Positions 8,264 to 18,000 of a stretch of DNA of 64,000 nucleotides are shown one piece after another; position 1 is the first letter of the stretch, and the number at the start of each line of letters is the position of its first letter. The DNA comes from Luteimonas abyssi (GTDB lineage Bacteria; Pseudomonadota; Gammaproteobacteria; Xanthomonadales; Xanthomonadaceae), in assembly GCF_001482195.1 (NCBI RefSeq), contig NZ_KQ759763.1:2877924-2941923 (forward strand). Direction: 5' to 3'. The notes under the pieces are model-generated. The model saw only the letters and a program-made list of their open reading frames with translations. It did no database searches and was not told where the DNA came from. Position numbers and translations under genes: made by a program.

Positions 8264-10147
8264 TCATCGCGCACCGCCGATCAACGCCCGCAGGTCGGCG
8301 AAGCTGCGCTCGCGCGCCGGACGATCCGAATGCACCGCATGCCCGGCGGGATACCGCGCGACGACGAAGCGCGGCCCCGGCAGGCCGGCCGCCTCGAACA
8401 CCCGCACCGGTTCCAGATACACGACGGACAGGTCGTAGTAGCCCACCGCCACCAGCACCTGCAGCCCGTGTACACGGTCCAGCAGCCCGGCCAGCACCGG
8501 CGCGGTGGACGCACCGGCCCAGTCGGGCCAGGTCCAGTCCCAGGCACCGTGCGCGGCCAGCGACAGGCGCAGGTAGGGATCCTGGCGTGCATCGTCGCCG
8601 GCACCGGCGGGGCGGTAGCCGATCTCGTGCCGCAGGTGGTGCCGCCACGCGGCGTCCAGGTCGTAGTCCAGCGTGTACGGCGAGGTGGATGGATCGTCGT
8701 AGGGCGGTTGCCGGGTGCGGGTCAGCGCCAGCGGCGCGTGCAGGCGCGTGTCGGCGGTGCCGACGCGGTCGCCGCGCGCGGCGAGGAGGCCGGTCTGGAA
8801 CGCGAGTGGTGCAACGCAGCCGTCGGCAGCGGCGACCAGGGCGACAGGCAAACCGATGTCGGCGGCGATCCGGGCATGGTCGTCGGCGTCGAACCGTTCG
8901 CGCCCGGCCAGGAATGCCTCGATGTCCGCGGCGATGTCCGCGGGCGGGCGCCCGGCCTGGGCGCCGACACCGTGGTGCGCCGCGGTCTGCGCGTACACGG
9001 CGAGTTGCCCGTGGCAGCGCACGCGGGCGCGGTCCGCCTGCCCTGCGGCGTCGGCGCGCGTCGCGTCGCCTGCGCCGGCATCGGCCGCGTTCGCGCGTAC
9101 CCCGCCGGTGGACGGCGCCACCAGCAACAGGCCGCGCAGGTCCAGGCCGGGCATCGTCTCGACCAGGCGGTGCGCGGCCAGCGGCACGCGGATGCCGGCA
9201 TAGCTCTGGCCGACCAGCACCACCGGGTCGCCCTCGCGTCCGTGCCGGCGCAGCCATGCGGAGACGAAACGCGCCGCGGCCTCGGCGTCCTGGGTCACGC
9301 CCCAGTAGCCGGCACCGGCGCCGTCGCGCAGCACCCGGCTGTGGCCGGTGCCCACCGGATCGACGAACACCAGGTCGGCGATGTCGATCGGGCTGTCGGG
9401 GTTGTCGGTGCTGCCGCGGGCATCGGCCCGGTCCGGCGCGGCGCCCGGCGTGCGTGGCGCGAACGTCGCGTGCAACCCGACCGCGGCACTGCCGGGCCCA
9501 CCGTTCCAGAAGAACACCACCGGCCGCCCGGCAGGTGTCGCACGGGGCGCGGTCGCACCGGCCGCAGTGCCCGCGCCTGCATCGGCATGCACACCTGCTG
9601 CGGCAGCGTCCCGAAGGTGCATGGCTGCGCCGATGGCAGGCGCGTTGATGTCGGACGGGCGCGTGGCGGACGGACCGATATCGCGCGCGCCGTCCGCATT
9701 GGCGACATCGGGCACGACGAGGTAGCTGGTCGAGAACATGGTCGCGTCGATGCCGTCGCCGGCCGTCATCGGCAGCTCTTCGGCGATCACCGTCACCGCC
9801 AGCGGCCGGCCGCCGTCGCCCCCCGGCCACGACCAGACGGTGCGCGCTGCCTCCGGCAGACTCTCGTCCGCCGGCCATCCGGCATGCGCCATCGTGTGGT
9901 CGAATACCGAGCCTGCCGATCCGCCCGCCGGCGGCCCGGCCGCGGTCGGCACGGCGCCGGCCGGCGCGCCGGTGATCGCGGCCAGCGCCAGCACCGCCAG
10001 CGCACAGGCTGCCGCCACGATCCGTCCGCGCAGGTGCGGCAGCTGTCGGAGACCTGCCGTGGCGCATCCATCGTGTGCCGTCGCCTCTCCCAGTGCGTCC
10101 GCCCGCACCGATCCGGCGGGCCACCCGACGGGCCGCACGCGGCTCAT
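8264..10147 (-). CDS. S10 family serine carboxypeptidase-like protein (copy C, divergent)
   Basis: The product is 627 residues and the ATG overlaps the preceding amidohydrolase stop (ATGA). A hydrophobic segment at about residues 42-65 (CALAVLALAAITGAPAGA) is probably a signal sequence behind a long N-terminal tail, so the true start may be further in. S10 motifs are FFWNGGPGSAAV (~213), VGQSYAG (~311, nucleophile Ser), GYYDLS (candidate Asp) and PAGHAVH (~600). The nucleophile elbow is GQSYAG, where the other two copies have GESYG. Overall similarity to copies A and B is visibly low, so this is an old paralogue or a separate subfamily. It ends the TonB receptor-amidohydrolase operon. Confidence 0.82.
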   Translation of the reverse strand: MSRVRPVGWPAGSVRADALGEATAHDGCATAGLRQLPHLRGRIVAAACALAVLALAAITGAPAGAVPTAAGPPAGGSAGSVFDHTMAHAGWPADESLPEAARTVWSWPGGDGGRPLAVTVIAEELPMTAGDGIDATMFSTSYLVVPDVANADGARDIGPSATRPSDINAPAIGAAMHLRDAAAAGVHADAGAGTAAGATAPRATPAGRPVVFFWNGGPGSAAVGLHATFAPRTPGAAPDRADARGSTDNPDSPIDIADLVFVDPVGTGHSRVLRDGAGAGYWGVTQDAEAAARFVSAWLRRHGREGDPVVLVGQSYAGIRVPLAAHRLVETMPGLDLRGLLLVAPSTGGVRANAADAGAGDATRADAAGQADRARVRCHGQLAVYAQTAAHHGVGAQAGRPPADIAADIEAFLAGRERFDADDHARIAADIGLPVALVAAADGCVAPLAFQTGLLAARGDRVGTADTRLHAPLALTRTRQPPYDDPSTSPYTLDYDLDAAWRHHLRHEIGYRPAGAGDDARQDPYLRLSLAAHGAWDWTWPDWAGASTAPVLAGLLDRVHGLQVLVAVGYYDLSVVYLEPVRVFEAAGLPGPRFVVARYPAGHAVHSDRPARERSFADLRALIGGAR

Positions 10148-11511
10148 CGCAGGCCTCCTGCATCGCGGTAGCGGTCGCGCAGGCGGCTCTGGTAGCTGTC
10201 CAGCGGCACGTCGCGGCCGTCTACGAACACGTGGCGCACGTCGCTGGTCGGTTCCAGCGGGCTACCGGTGGCGACCACCAGATGCGCGCGCTTGCCGGGG
10301 GCGAGGCTGCCGATCTCGTCGTCCACGCCCCAGATCCGCGCCGGCGCCAGCGTCAGCGCCTCGAGCGCGGCGTCCGGGTCGAGCCCGAACCCGGTCGCCA
10401 GGCCCGCCAGGTGCGGCAGGTTGCGCATCTGCGCCAGCCGCGGATAGCCGAAGCGGCGGATCTGCGCCACCCCACCCGACGAGAACGCGAACGCGATGCC
10501 GCGCGCGGCCAGCTGCGCGGGCACGCGGTAGTGCGCGTCGTAGCGCTGGGTGTCGCGCGGCAGCAGCTGGATCGGGCCGAGGATCACCGGCACACCGGCG
10601 GCGGCGATGGCGTCGAACTGGTCCTCGGCGTCGATGACGTCGGACAGGATCAGGTCCAGCCCGAACTCGCGCGCCAGCGCCAGCGCCAGGCGCACGTCCT
10701 GCGAGGCGGTCGCCGAGATCACCACCGGCTGCTCGCCGCGCAGCGCCGGCGCGAGTGCATCGAGCTTCGGATCGGGTTTCGCGCGGGCGCGCGGGTCGTT
10801 TAGCCGCGCACGGCCGTCGGCGAGCAACTGCCGCAGTTGCGCGGCCACGCCCATGCGCGTGCCCGGCGCGCCGTCGCCGCCGACCCGCTCGCTCACGTTG
10901 AGATGCAGGGCCAGGGGCGAGCGCACCACATGCCCCTGCGCGCCGGCCGCCAGCTGCATCAGCGCGCTCTGGCCGGTCGCCGGCAAGCTGTCGCCGGGCG
11001 CGACCACGGCGTGGGTGATGCCGTTCGCGCGCACGACCTCCAGATGCGCCGAATCCGGGTCGAACGCATCGGCCACGCGGCCCTGCGGGAACATCGGCGA
11101 CGAGGTCTCGAGCACGTCGTGGGCGGCGAACTCCATGTCGCGCTCGGCCAGGCCGAGGCTGGTGTCGGAATCGATCAGGCCGGGATAGACGGTGAGACCC
11201 GCGCCGTCGATCCGGCGCGCGCCGGCGGGCACGGCCACCGCGTCCACCGGCCCCAGCGCGGCGATGCGGCCGTCGTCGCCGATGACCAGCGTGCCCGCGG
11301 CGATCGCCGGCGAGGCCACCGGCAGGATCCGCGCGCCGACGATCGCGGTGGGCGCGATGGGCACGGTCGACGCAGTAGGTTGGACCGTGGCGACGGACGC
11401 GCCGTGGCCGTGGCCGGACGCGGCCGCGACCGGAAGCGCCAGCAGCAGCCCGATCGCCGCCGGGCACGCGCACGCCGCGACCCGCGCACGCAGGCGCGTC
11501 CACCGGCTCAC
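10144..11511 (-). CDS. amidohydrolase-family protein lacking metal ligands
   Basis: The chosen GTG at 11511 overlaps the upstream amidohydrolase stop (GTGA) and gives about 455 residues with a signal peptide (AAIGLLLALPVAAAS). The fold is recognisable from the N-terminal strands (VGARILPVA, GDDGRIAALGPVDAV) and the C-terminal GSLAPGKRAHLVV. At the position of the first metal-binding motif, normally PGxIDxHxH, it reads PGLIDSDTSLGLAE, so the HxH pair is missing. The late Asp motif (xSDS) is also altered (FSSGG). The protein is probably catalytically degenerate and may be a partner of the adjacent intact amidohydrolase. Paired intact and degenerate amidohydrolases in one operon support that inference, but no enzymatic role is certain. 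Confidence 0.8.
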   Translation of the reverse strand: MSRWTRLRARVAACACPAAIGLLLALPVAAASGHGHGASVATVQPTASTVPIAPTAIVGARILPVASPAIAAGTLVIGDDGRIAALGPVDAVAVPAGARRIDGAGLTVYPGLIDSDTSLGLAERDMEFAAHDVLETSSPMFPQGRVADAFDPDSAHLEVVRANGITHAVVAPGDSLPATGQSALMQLAAGAQGHVVRSPLALHLNVSERVGGDGAPGTRMGVAAQLRQLLADGRARLNDPRARAKPDPKLDALAPALRGEQPVVISATASQDVRLALALAREFGLDLILSDVIDAEDQFDAIAAAGVPVILGPIQLLPRDTQRYDAHYRVPAQLAARGIAFAFSSGGVAQIRRFGYPRLAQMRNLPHLAGLATGFGLDPDAALEALTLAPARIWGVDDEIGSLAPGKRAHLVVATGSPLEPTSDVRHVFVDGRDVPLDSYQSRLRDRYRDAGGLR

Positions 11512-12797
11512 GGCGCCACCCCGGCATCGGCGGTGGCGCGGTCGAAGTACCGCTGCCCGTCGATGTAGACCGCGTCCACGCGTGCGGCGGCACCGAAGGG
11601 ATCGGCGCTCCACAGCACCAGGTCGGCGTCCTTGCCCGGCTCGATCGATCCGATGCGGTCCTCCAGCCCCAGCACCCAGGCGGCGTCGCGGGTGACCATG
11701 CGCAGCGCCTGCTCGCGGGTGGCCCCGTAGCGCACCACCTTGGCGGCCTCGTGGTGCATGCGCCGGGTGATGTCGACCGAATCGCTGTGCAGCGCGACGT
11801 GCACGCCCTGCTCGAGCAGCATCGGCGCATTCCACGGGATCGCGTCCCAGGCCTCGGCCTTGACCCCGAACCAGTCGCTCCACACCACCGCCGCGATGCC
11901 CGCCTGCGCCAGCTGCGGGCCGATCTTGTACGCCTCGGTGGCGTGGTGGAAGGCGCGGATGGTGAAGCCGGCCTCACGCGCGAGCGCGATCAGCGTCTCC
12001 ATCTCGCCGGCGCGGTAGGCGTGGATGTGGGCGTAGGCGCGGCCGGCCTGCAGTTCGCGCAGGATACGGTCGGCCTCGCTGTCGCGGCGCGGTGCGTCGC
12101 TTGCACCCGCACGGACACCGCGTGCATCGACCTGCCCCAACGCGGCGAAACGCTCGCGCAACGCCGCCGCCGAGCCCATGCGCGAGGCCGGCGTGCGGCC
12201 GCGCGCGCCGTGGGTGCGGATCGGGTTCTCGCCGATGGCGAACTTCACCGCCATCGGCGCGTCGGCCACCACCATGCCGTCGAGCGGCTCGCCGATGCGG
12301 TTCTTGACCACCACGCCCTGGCCGCCGATCAGGTTCGCCGAGCCGGGCAGGATCAGCTGGGTGGTGGTGCCGCCGGCGATCGCCAGCTCGAACTCGCGGT
12401 CGCGCGGGTCGATGGTGTCGACGATCCGCACCTCGGGCGTGAACGGCGCGGTGGTCTCGTTGTTGTCGCCGCGGGTGGCCAGGTGCGAGTGCGGGTCGAC
12501 GATGCCGGGGGTCAGCCAGCGGCCCCGTGCATCGAGCTCCGCCGTGCCCGCGGGCACCGCCAGCGACGGCCCGACCGCGGCGATGCGCCCGTCGCGCACC
12601 CACACGTCGGCGGCGTCCAGGGTGCCGGCGTCGCCCGCGGTCATCACCGTGGCCCCGCGCAGCACCAGGTCCTGGGCGGATGCGGATCCGGCCGCGAGCG
12701 CGAACAGCAGTCCGCCGACCGCAGCGACGGACAACCACCGCGAGCACCGCTGCCGGTGGACGGAAAAACGCGACACGGACACGTCCGGCACCGGCAT
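11508..12797 (-). CDS. secreted amidohydrolase (metal-dependent), imidazolonepropionase-like
   Basis: The product is 429 residues starting at 12797, where ATG overlaps the upstream stop (TGATG). A signal peptide is present (VGGLLFALAAGSASAQ). Metal-site motifs are intact: VDPHSHL (~residue 100), YAHIHAYR, FHHATEAYK and HSDSVD. The C-terminal IGSIEPGKDADLVLWSADP is typical of the imidazolonepropionase/dihydroorotase-like amidohydrolases. Related enzymes hydrolyse dipeptides and N-acyl amino acids. It sits between a lipoprotein amidohydrolase and a degenerate one, all translationally coupled. Family is certain; substrate is not. Confidence 0.87.
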   Translation of the reverse strand: MPVPDVSVSRFSVHRQRCSRWLSVAAVGGLLFALAAGSASAQDLVLRGATVMTAGDAGTLDAADVWVRDGRIAAVGPSLAVPAGTAELDARGRWLTPGIVDPHSHLATRGDNNETTAPFTPEVRIVDTIDPRDREFELAIAGGTTTQLILPGSANLIGGQGVVVKNRIGEPLDGMVVADAPMAVKFAIGENPIRTHGARGRTPASRMGSAAALRERFAALGQVDARGVRAGASDAPRRDSEADRILRELQAGRAYAHIHAYRAGEMETLIALAREAGFTIRAFHHATEAYKIGPQLAQAGIAAVVWSDWFGVKAEAWDAIPWNAPMLLEQGVHVALHSDSVDITRRMHHEAAKVVRYGATREQALRMVTRDAAWVLGLEDRIGSIEPGKDADLVLWSADPFGAAARVDAVYIDGQRYFDRATADAGVAP

Positions 12798-14950
12798 CAG
12801 CGCACCCGCTCCGCCGGCGCCACGAACGGCCTCACGCCCAGCGCCTCGTAGATCGCCGCCGGCTGGTAGACCTGGCCGGCACGGGACACCAACCGCACCT
12901 GGCGGATCGCATTGACGTCCTGCAGCGGGTCGCCCGGCACCAGGAAGAAATCCGCGGCCTGGCCCGGCGCCAGCGTGCCGTACTCGTCGGCGCGGCCCAG
13001 GTACTCGGCCATGCCCACGGTGCCGGCGCGCAGCGCGGCGGCGTTGCCCAGCGCACGCGCGTACAGCTCGATCTCGCGGTGCACGGTGAAGCCTGTGCCG
13101 TCGTCGGTGCCGGGCAGCAGCGGGATGCCGTTGTCGTGCAGCAGCGCCATCGCCTCGAGCATCCGCTCGACGCCGGCGTGGTAGGCGCGGTCGACCTGCG
13201 GGGTCAGGTCGGGCACGTAGGTGCGGTAGCGGAAGCGCCGGTAGCTGACCGGCATGTGGTCGAGGAAGTGCTCGCCGCCCGGCGACACGCCGCTGGTCAT
13301 CGCGCGGTCGGACGCCGCACCGCCGGCGCGGCTGAGCATCAGCCGCTCCAGGATCACCGCGGTGGTGTCGAGCGCGGTGCCGCGCGCGCGCATCAGCGCC
13401 AGCGACGCCGCCACCCGCGGCGAGGCCTGCAGGTCCAGATCGGCCAGGCGTGCCATCGCGGTCAGCCGCAGCGGGGTGCGGGTGTCCTCGCCCTCGTCCA
13501 GCACCCAGCCCAGTGCCAGCTGGTTGAAGTGCGCGATTTCGTCGTAGCCGGCCTCGATCATCGCGTCCGGCGTGGTGAACGCCGGCACGTGCCCGGTGAC
13601 GCCAAGGCCCAGCCGGTGCGCCTCGGTGGCGATGGCGGGAATCCACTCGGGATTCATCGAGTTGTAGATCTTGATCTGCCAGAAGCCGTCGCGGGCGTAG
13701 TCGCGCACCGCCTGCAGCGCCTGGTCGAGCGAATCGGCGACCACGCCGTTGCGCGCCGAGTACGGGCTGCGCCCTTCCAGGAAACCGTTGCGCACGATGC
13801 GCGGCCCGGCCAGCTCGCCGGCCTCGATGCGCCGCATCAGCTCGGCCAGGCGGCGGTTGTCGTTGCCCATGTCGCGGATCGTGGTCACGCCCGCGGCCAG
13901 GTACCACCAGCCGGTCTCGATGGAGGTGTGCGCGTGCATGTCGTGCAGGCCGGGCAGCAGCACGCCACCTTCGCCGGCGTAGACCGCGAGCGCGGCGTCG
14001 AGCGGCGCGTCCGCGGCGACCACCTCGGCGATGCGGCCTTCGCGCACGATCACCGTGGACGGCGCCGACAGCGCGCCCGCGCGCGGGTCCAGCACGCGCA
14101 CGTCACTTACCGCGAAGCCGTCGGCGTGGCGCGTCGACAGCCGCTGCTGCAGTTCGACGTTGCGCGCGGTCTCGGCGTCCTCGACCGCCGCGCGCAGCGC
14201 GGCGGCGGTGTCCTCCTCGCCTTCGCGCACCGCGGTGCCGGAACTGCCGAGCACGGCGAACACCGCATCGTCGCGGTCCAGCACCAGGTATTCCGGCGCC
14301 AGGTCGAGCCCGACGATCCTGACCAGCGACAGCCCGTCGCCGATGCCGGCGAGTGCGCCGACGACCTCCCGCCGCAGCTGGCCGCCGGGCACGGTGTCGA
14401 TGCGTTGCTCCGGCTGCGTGCGCAGCAGCCGCTCGTAGACGATCAGCGCCCACGGGCTGGCGTCGTTGACCACGTACAGCGGCGGCGCGGCGGCGGCCAC
14501 CTCGCCGCCGTCGGCCTGGCTGTGCCAGCGCGCGGTGCCGTCGGCCCAGTCGTAGCGTTCCTCGACCGGCCCGCCCATCAGCGAGGTGCCGTCGATCACC
14601 CACTGCAGCGGCACGCCGGCGTCTGACAGCCGCAGCGTCTCGCGGTGCTTGGGGCCGCGGCCGTTGTTGTCGACGTGGAAATCGATGCGGACGGTGTCGC
14701 CCTCGGCCTCGCCGCGCAGATGGCCGACGGTCTCGCCGTTGGCGACCATGGTGTAGCGCGCGGAGACGGGTGCGGCGGTGGTGACACCGCCATCTCCAGC
14801 GCCACCGTCGCCGGCCCCTCGGTCGGACGAACAGGCGGCCAGCAGCGCCAGCAGCAGCCCGGCACCCAGCGCGCGCGCCAGGCCCGCCGCGTGCGGCATC
14901 CGCGACGGGTGCGCGGCGGGTGCGCGGTGCAATGCAGTCGAACAGGACAT
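12797..14950 (-). CDS. amidohydrolase lipoprotein with extra N-terminal domain
   Basis: This protein of about 717 residues has a lipobox (LLLALLAAC), so it is probably membrane-anchored in the envelope. Two nearby ATGs exist at 14956 and 14950. GGAG touches the first but sits 6 nt before the second, so 14950 is preferred. Residues ~45-270 form an extra domain of unknown function. The amidohydrolase domain follows: LHDMHAHTS (~335), WQIKIYNS (candidate carbamylated Lys), TGHVPAF, DEIAHFNQL and PGTDDGTG. These are the full ligand set of a binuclear enzyme. Members of this group include Xaa-Arg/Lys dipeptidases. It heads the run of three amidohydrolase genes just behind the TonB receptor, with a 99-bp gap. 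Confidence 0.87.
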   Translation of the reverse strand: MSCSTALHRAPAAHPSRMPHAAGLARALGAGLLLALLAACSSDRGAGDGGAGDGGVTTAAPVSARYTMVANGETVGHLRGEAEGDTVRIDFHVDNNGRGPKHRETLRLSDAGVPLQWVIDGTSLMGGPVEERYDWADGTARWHSQADGGEVAAAAPPLYVVNDASPWALIVYERLLRTQPEQRIDTVPGGQLRREVVGALAGIGDGLSLVRIVGLDLAPEYLVLDRDDAVFAVLGSSGTAVREGEEDTAAALRAAVEDAETARNVELQQRLSTRHADGFAVSDVRVLDPRAGALSAPSTVIVREGRIAEVVAADAPLDAALAVYAGEGGVLLPGLHDMHAHTSIETGWWYLAAGVTTIRDMGNDNRRLAELMRRIEAGELAGPRIVRNGFLEGRSPYSARNGVVADSLDQALQAVRDYARDGFWQIKIYNSMNPEWIPAIATEAHRLGLGVTGHVPAFTTPDAMIEAGYDEIAHFNQLALGWVLDEGEDTRTPLRLTAMARLADLDLQASPRVAASLALMRARGTALDTTAVILERLMLSRAGGAASDRAMTSGVSPGGEHFLDHMPVSYRRFRYRTYVPDLTPQVDRAYHAGVERMLEAMALLHDNGIPLLPGTDDGTGFTVHREIELYARALGNAAALRAGTVGMAEYLGRADEYGTLAPGQAADFFLVPGDPLQDVNAIRQVRLVSRAGQVYQPAAIYEALGVRPFVAPAERVR

Positions 14951-15049
14951 CGGCATCTCCGTGAAGCGGGTCCGGGCGCCCGCGCGGCGGACGGCGCGGA
15001 CGACGGCGATCCGCGGGCGCGCCGGGGCGGCCCGCGGTCGGCGGGACGG

Positions 15050-18000
15050 TCAGAAGCGGTAGTTCAGGCCGGCGAAGTAGTAGCGGCCGATCACGTCGGA
15101 CAGGTCGTTGTAGGCGCCCGAGCCCACCGCGATGTTGATCGGCGGCTCGCGGTCGAACACGTTGTTGACGATGAAGCGGAAGGTGAGCCGGTCGGTGAAG
15201 GCGTACTGCACCGAGGCGTCGTGCTTGATGGTGCTGGGCACGCCGAGGATGTCGCGGGTCTCCACGGTGTAGCTGTGGTCGTAGACGATGCCGTCGTACC
15301 ACTGGGTGTTCCAGTTGACCGTCAGCGGGCCGCGCTCCCAGCGTGCGTTGAAGCGCGCCTGGTACTCCGGCGTCGGCCCGACCAGCGAGCTCGACAGCAG
15401 GCCGGTGCCGACCGCGTCGTACTCGTCGAAGCCCAGCCCGGACACCGACACCAGCAGCTTGCGCATCTTCATCACGTTCAGCCCCAGGTCCAGGGTGCCG
15501 AAGCGCGCGCCGATCGGCAGGCGGTAGTTGGCGGCGAAACTGGTGGCGCCGAAGTCGACGTAACCGGCGTTGGTGTAGCCGACCTGCATCGATCCCTGCA
15601 CGATCTGGCCGTCCGGGCCGCGCTGGAAGTTGCCGCAATAGGGATTGGGCAGCGGCTGGTCGTAGCAGGCCTGCATGGTGGACGCCGCGTCGAAGTAGGA
15701 GATCGCGTCCTTGATCTTCATGTCGACGTAGTCGACCACCAGCGACAGCCCCGGCACCGCGCTGGGCTCGTAGACGACGCCGGCGGTCCAGGATTCGGCC
15801 AGTTCGTTGTTCAGATCGGGATTGCCGCCGGTGTACATCTCGGTGGGCACGTTGGTGATCAGCGAGTTCAGCGGCGCGTTCGGATCCAGGCCCAGCGCGG
15901 CGAGTTCGCTGCGACAGTTGGACGCGCGCAGGGCGGCGTTGGCGCCGGTGTTGATGTAGCGCGCGTCGCACGGGTCCACGCCGGTGCCGGTGAGCATCGA
16001 GCGCGGCAGGAACAGTTCGTACAGGCTGGGCGCGCGGAAGGTCTTGTTCCAGGTGCCGCGCAGGGTGACGTCGTCGAAGAAGGTCAGCCGCATGCCGGCC
16101 GACATCGCCTCGTTGTCGCCGGCCAGCGAGTTGTCCACGGTGCGGTAGGACGCGTCGAACTCCAGCGCGGTGATCGGGCCCAGCTCGACGCCGCCGCCGA
16201 ACACCGGCACCAGCACCTCGCCATAGAACTCGTTGGTGTCGTACTCGCCGCGCATCGCGCTGACCGGCGCGCTGCGGCCGAGGCCGCGCGCGGAGGTCTC
16301 GTAGGGGCGGTAGTCGGAGAACTCCTTGCGGTACTCCCAGCCGGCGACCACGTTCAGCGGGCCGGCGGGCAGTTCGAACAGTTCGCCGCCGATGTTGGCC
16401 TGGTAGTTGTTCTGGCGGGTCTCGTAGCTGGCGCCGAACACGCCGGTCACGTAGTCGCGCGCGGCCTGGCTGGCCTGGCCGATGCCGAACAGGTTGAGCG
16501 GCGCGCAGCCGGTACCCGGGTCGGTCAGGGCGACGCGGCAGACGATGTTGCCGCTGTCGTCGCGCACCGCGTCGACCGCCTCGAGCCAGTTCTGCTGCAG
16601 GATGCCGAAGCTGTTGAAGCTGCCCTCGTTGCGGCCGAAGTTGGCGGCGGCGTTCCAGTGGAAGTAGCGCCCGGCCGCCTCGAAGTTGCCGTCGAGCGCG
16701 AGCACGCCGCGCTGGGTCTTGCTCTGGCTGCCCACGCCCGAGCCCGGCAGGATGTCGGTGTGGAAGCGCGACAGCCAGAAGCTGCTCACGCCGTTGGCGG
16801 TGAGCAGGTCGCGCGCCTGGTCGCCCAGGAACGGGTTGTCGGTGGAAAAGCGCAGCGCGCCGTTGGGCTGGGTGGTCAGCAGAGCCGAGTTGTAGGCGCC
16901 CTGGTTGATCGGTTCGAACGCGCTCATCTCCGCACCCATCACCTCGGCGCTCAGGCGCAAGCGGTCGGTGAGGTCGTAGTGGCCGAGCGCGGTGAGCACG
17001 TGGCGTTCGACCGGGGTGCGGACCGCGGTGAATTCGGAGATCTTCAGGCCGTCGCCGCCGAAGGCGTAGGCGGGCTGGATGTAGTCGCCGACGTCGTAGG
17101 GCACCAGCTGGCCGGCGCCATCGAAGCGCACCGGGCCGCCGCCGATGTTGAGCCGGAACTGCGCCAGCGGGGCCGGCGCGATGTAGAGCGTGCCGCCTTC
17201 CGGATGCTCGGACATGCGGTGGTCCTCGCGGCCGATCGAGGCCGGGATGCCGTCGCTGTCGGAGGTGTTGGCGGGGTTGGGGGCGAAGGTGAAGCCGCGC
17301 GAGGTCCAGCGGCGGTCGGTCGCCACCAGCGCGCCGGATTTCGACCAGTCGAGGTTCATGACCACGCTGCCGCGGCCGTCGGCGAATTCGGTGCCGCCGG
17401 TCAGGCTGAAGGCGTGGCGTTCGTAGTCGCCGCGCTCGGAGAGGCCGGTCTGGGCGTCGAGCTCCATGCCCTCGAAGCGGGTCTTGAGGATGATGTTGAC
17501 CACGCCGGCCACCGCGTCCGAGCCGTACACCGCCGAGCCGGTGGCCTGCACCACTTCGATGCGGTCGATCAGGCTGGCGGGGATGTTGTTGAGGTCGACC
17601 TGGTTGCCGCCCTGCCCGCCGCCCGCGGCGTTGGAGCCGACGAAGCGCCGTCCGTTGACCAGGGTGAGGGTGCGCTCGGAGCCTAGGTTGAACAGGTTGA
17701 TGAACTGCTTGCCCGTCTGCGACCCCTCTTGGTCGCCGGCATCGGTCAGCGAGCCGATGACCTGCGGCAGCTGGTTCACCGCTTCCGCCGCGTTGGTGAA
17801 GCCCCGCTCCAGGAACACTTCGCCGTCGATCACGCCGATGGGCTGCGCGGTGTCGGTGTTGGTGCTCTGCCGCTGGATGCGCGAGCCGGTGACCTGCACG
17901 GTATCGAGAGTATGCGCCGCGTCGGCCGCCGGGGCGTCCTGCGCCAGGGCCGGCAGTGCCATCGACACCGCGCCGAGTGCGAGGACCATGCGGATCGATC

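Noticed and set aside
14645-17686. Plus-strand open frame of about 1,000 codons opposite the TonB receptor
   Set aside because: Antisense shadow of a GC-rich coding region, with biased Val/Gly/Arg/His composition and no motifs.
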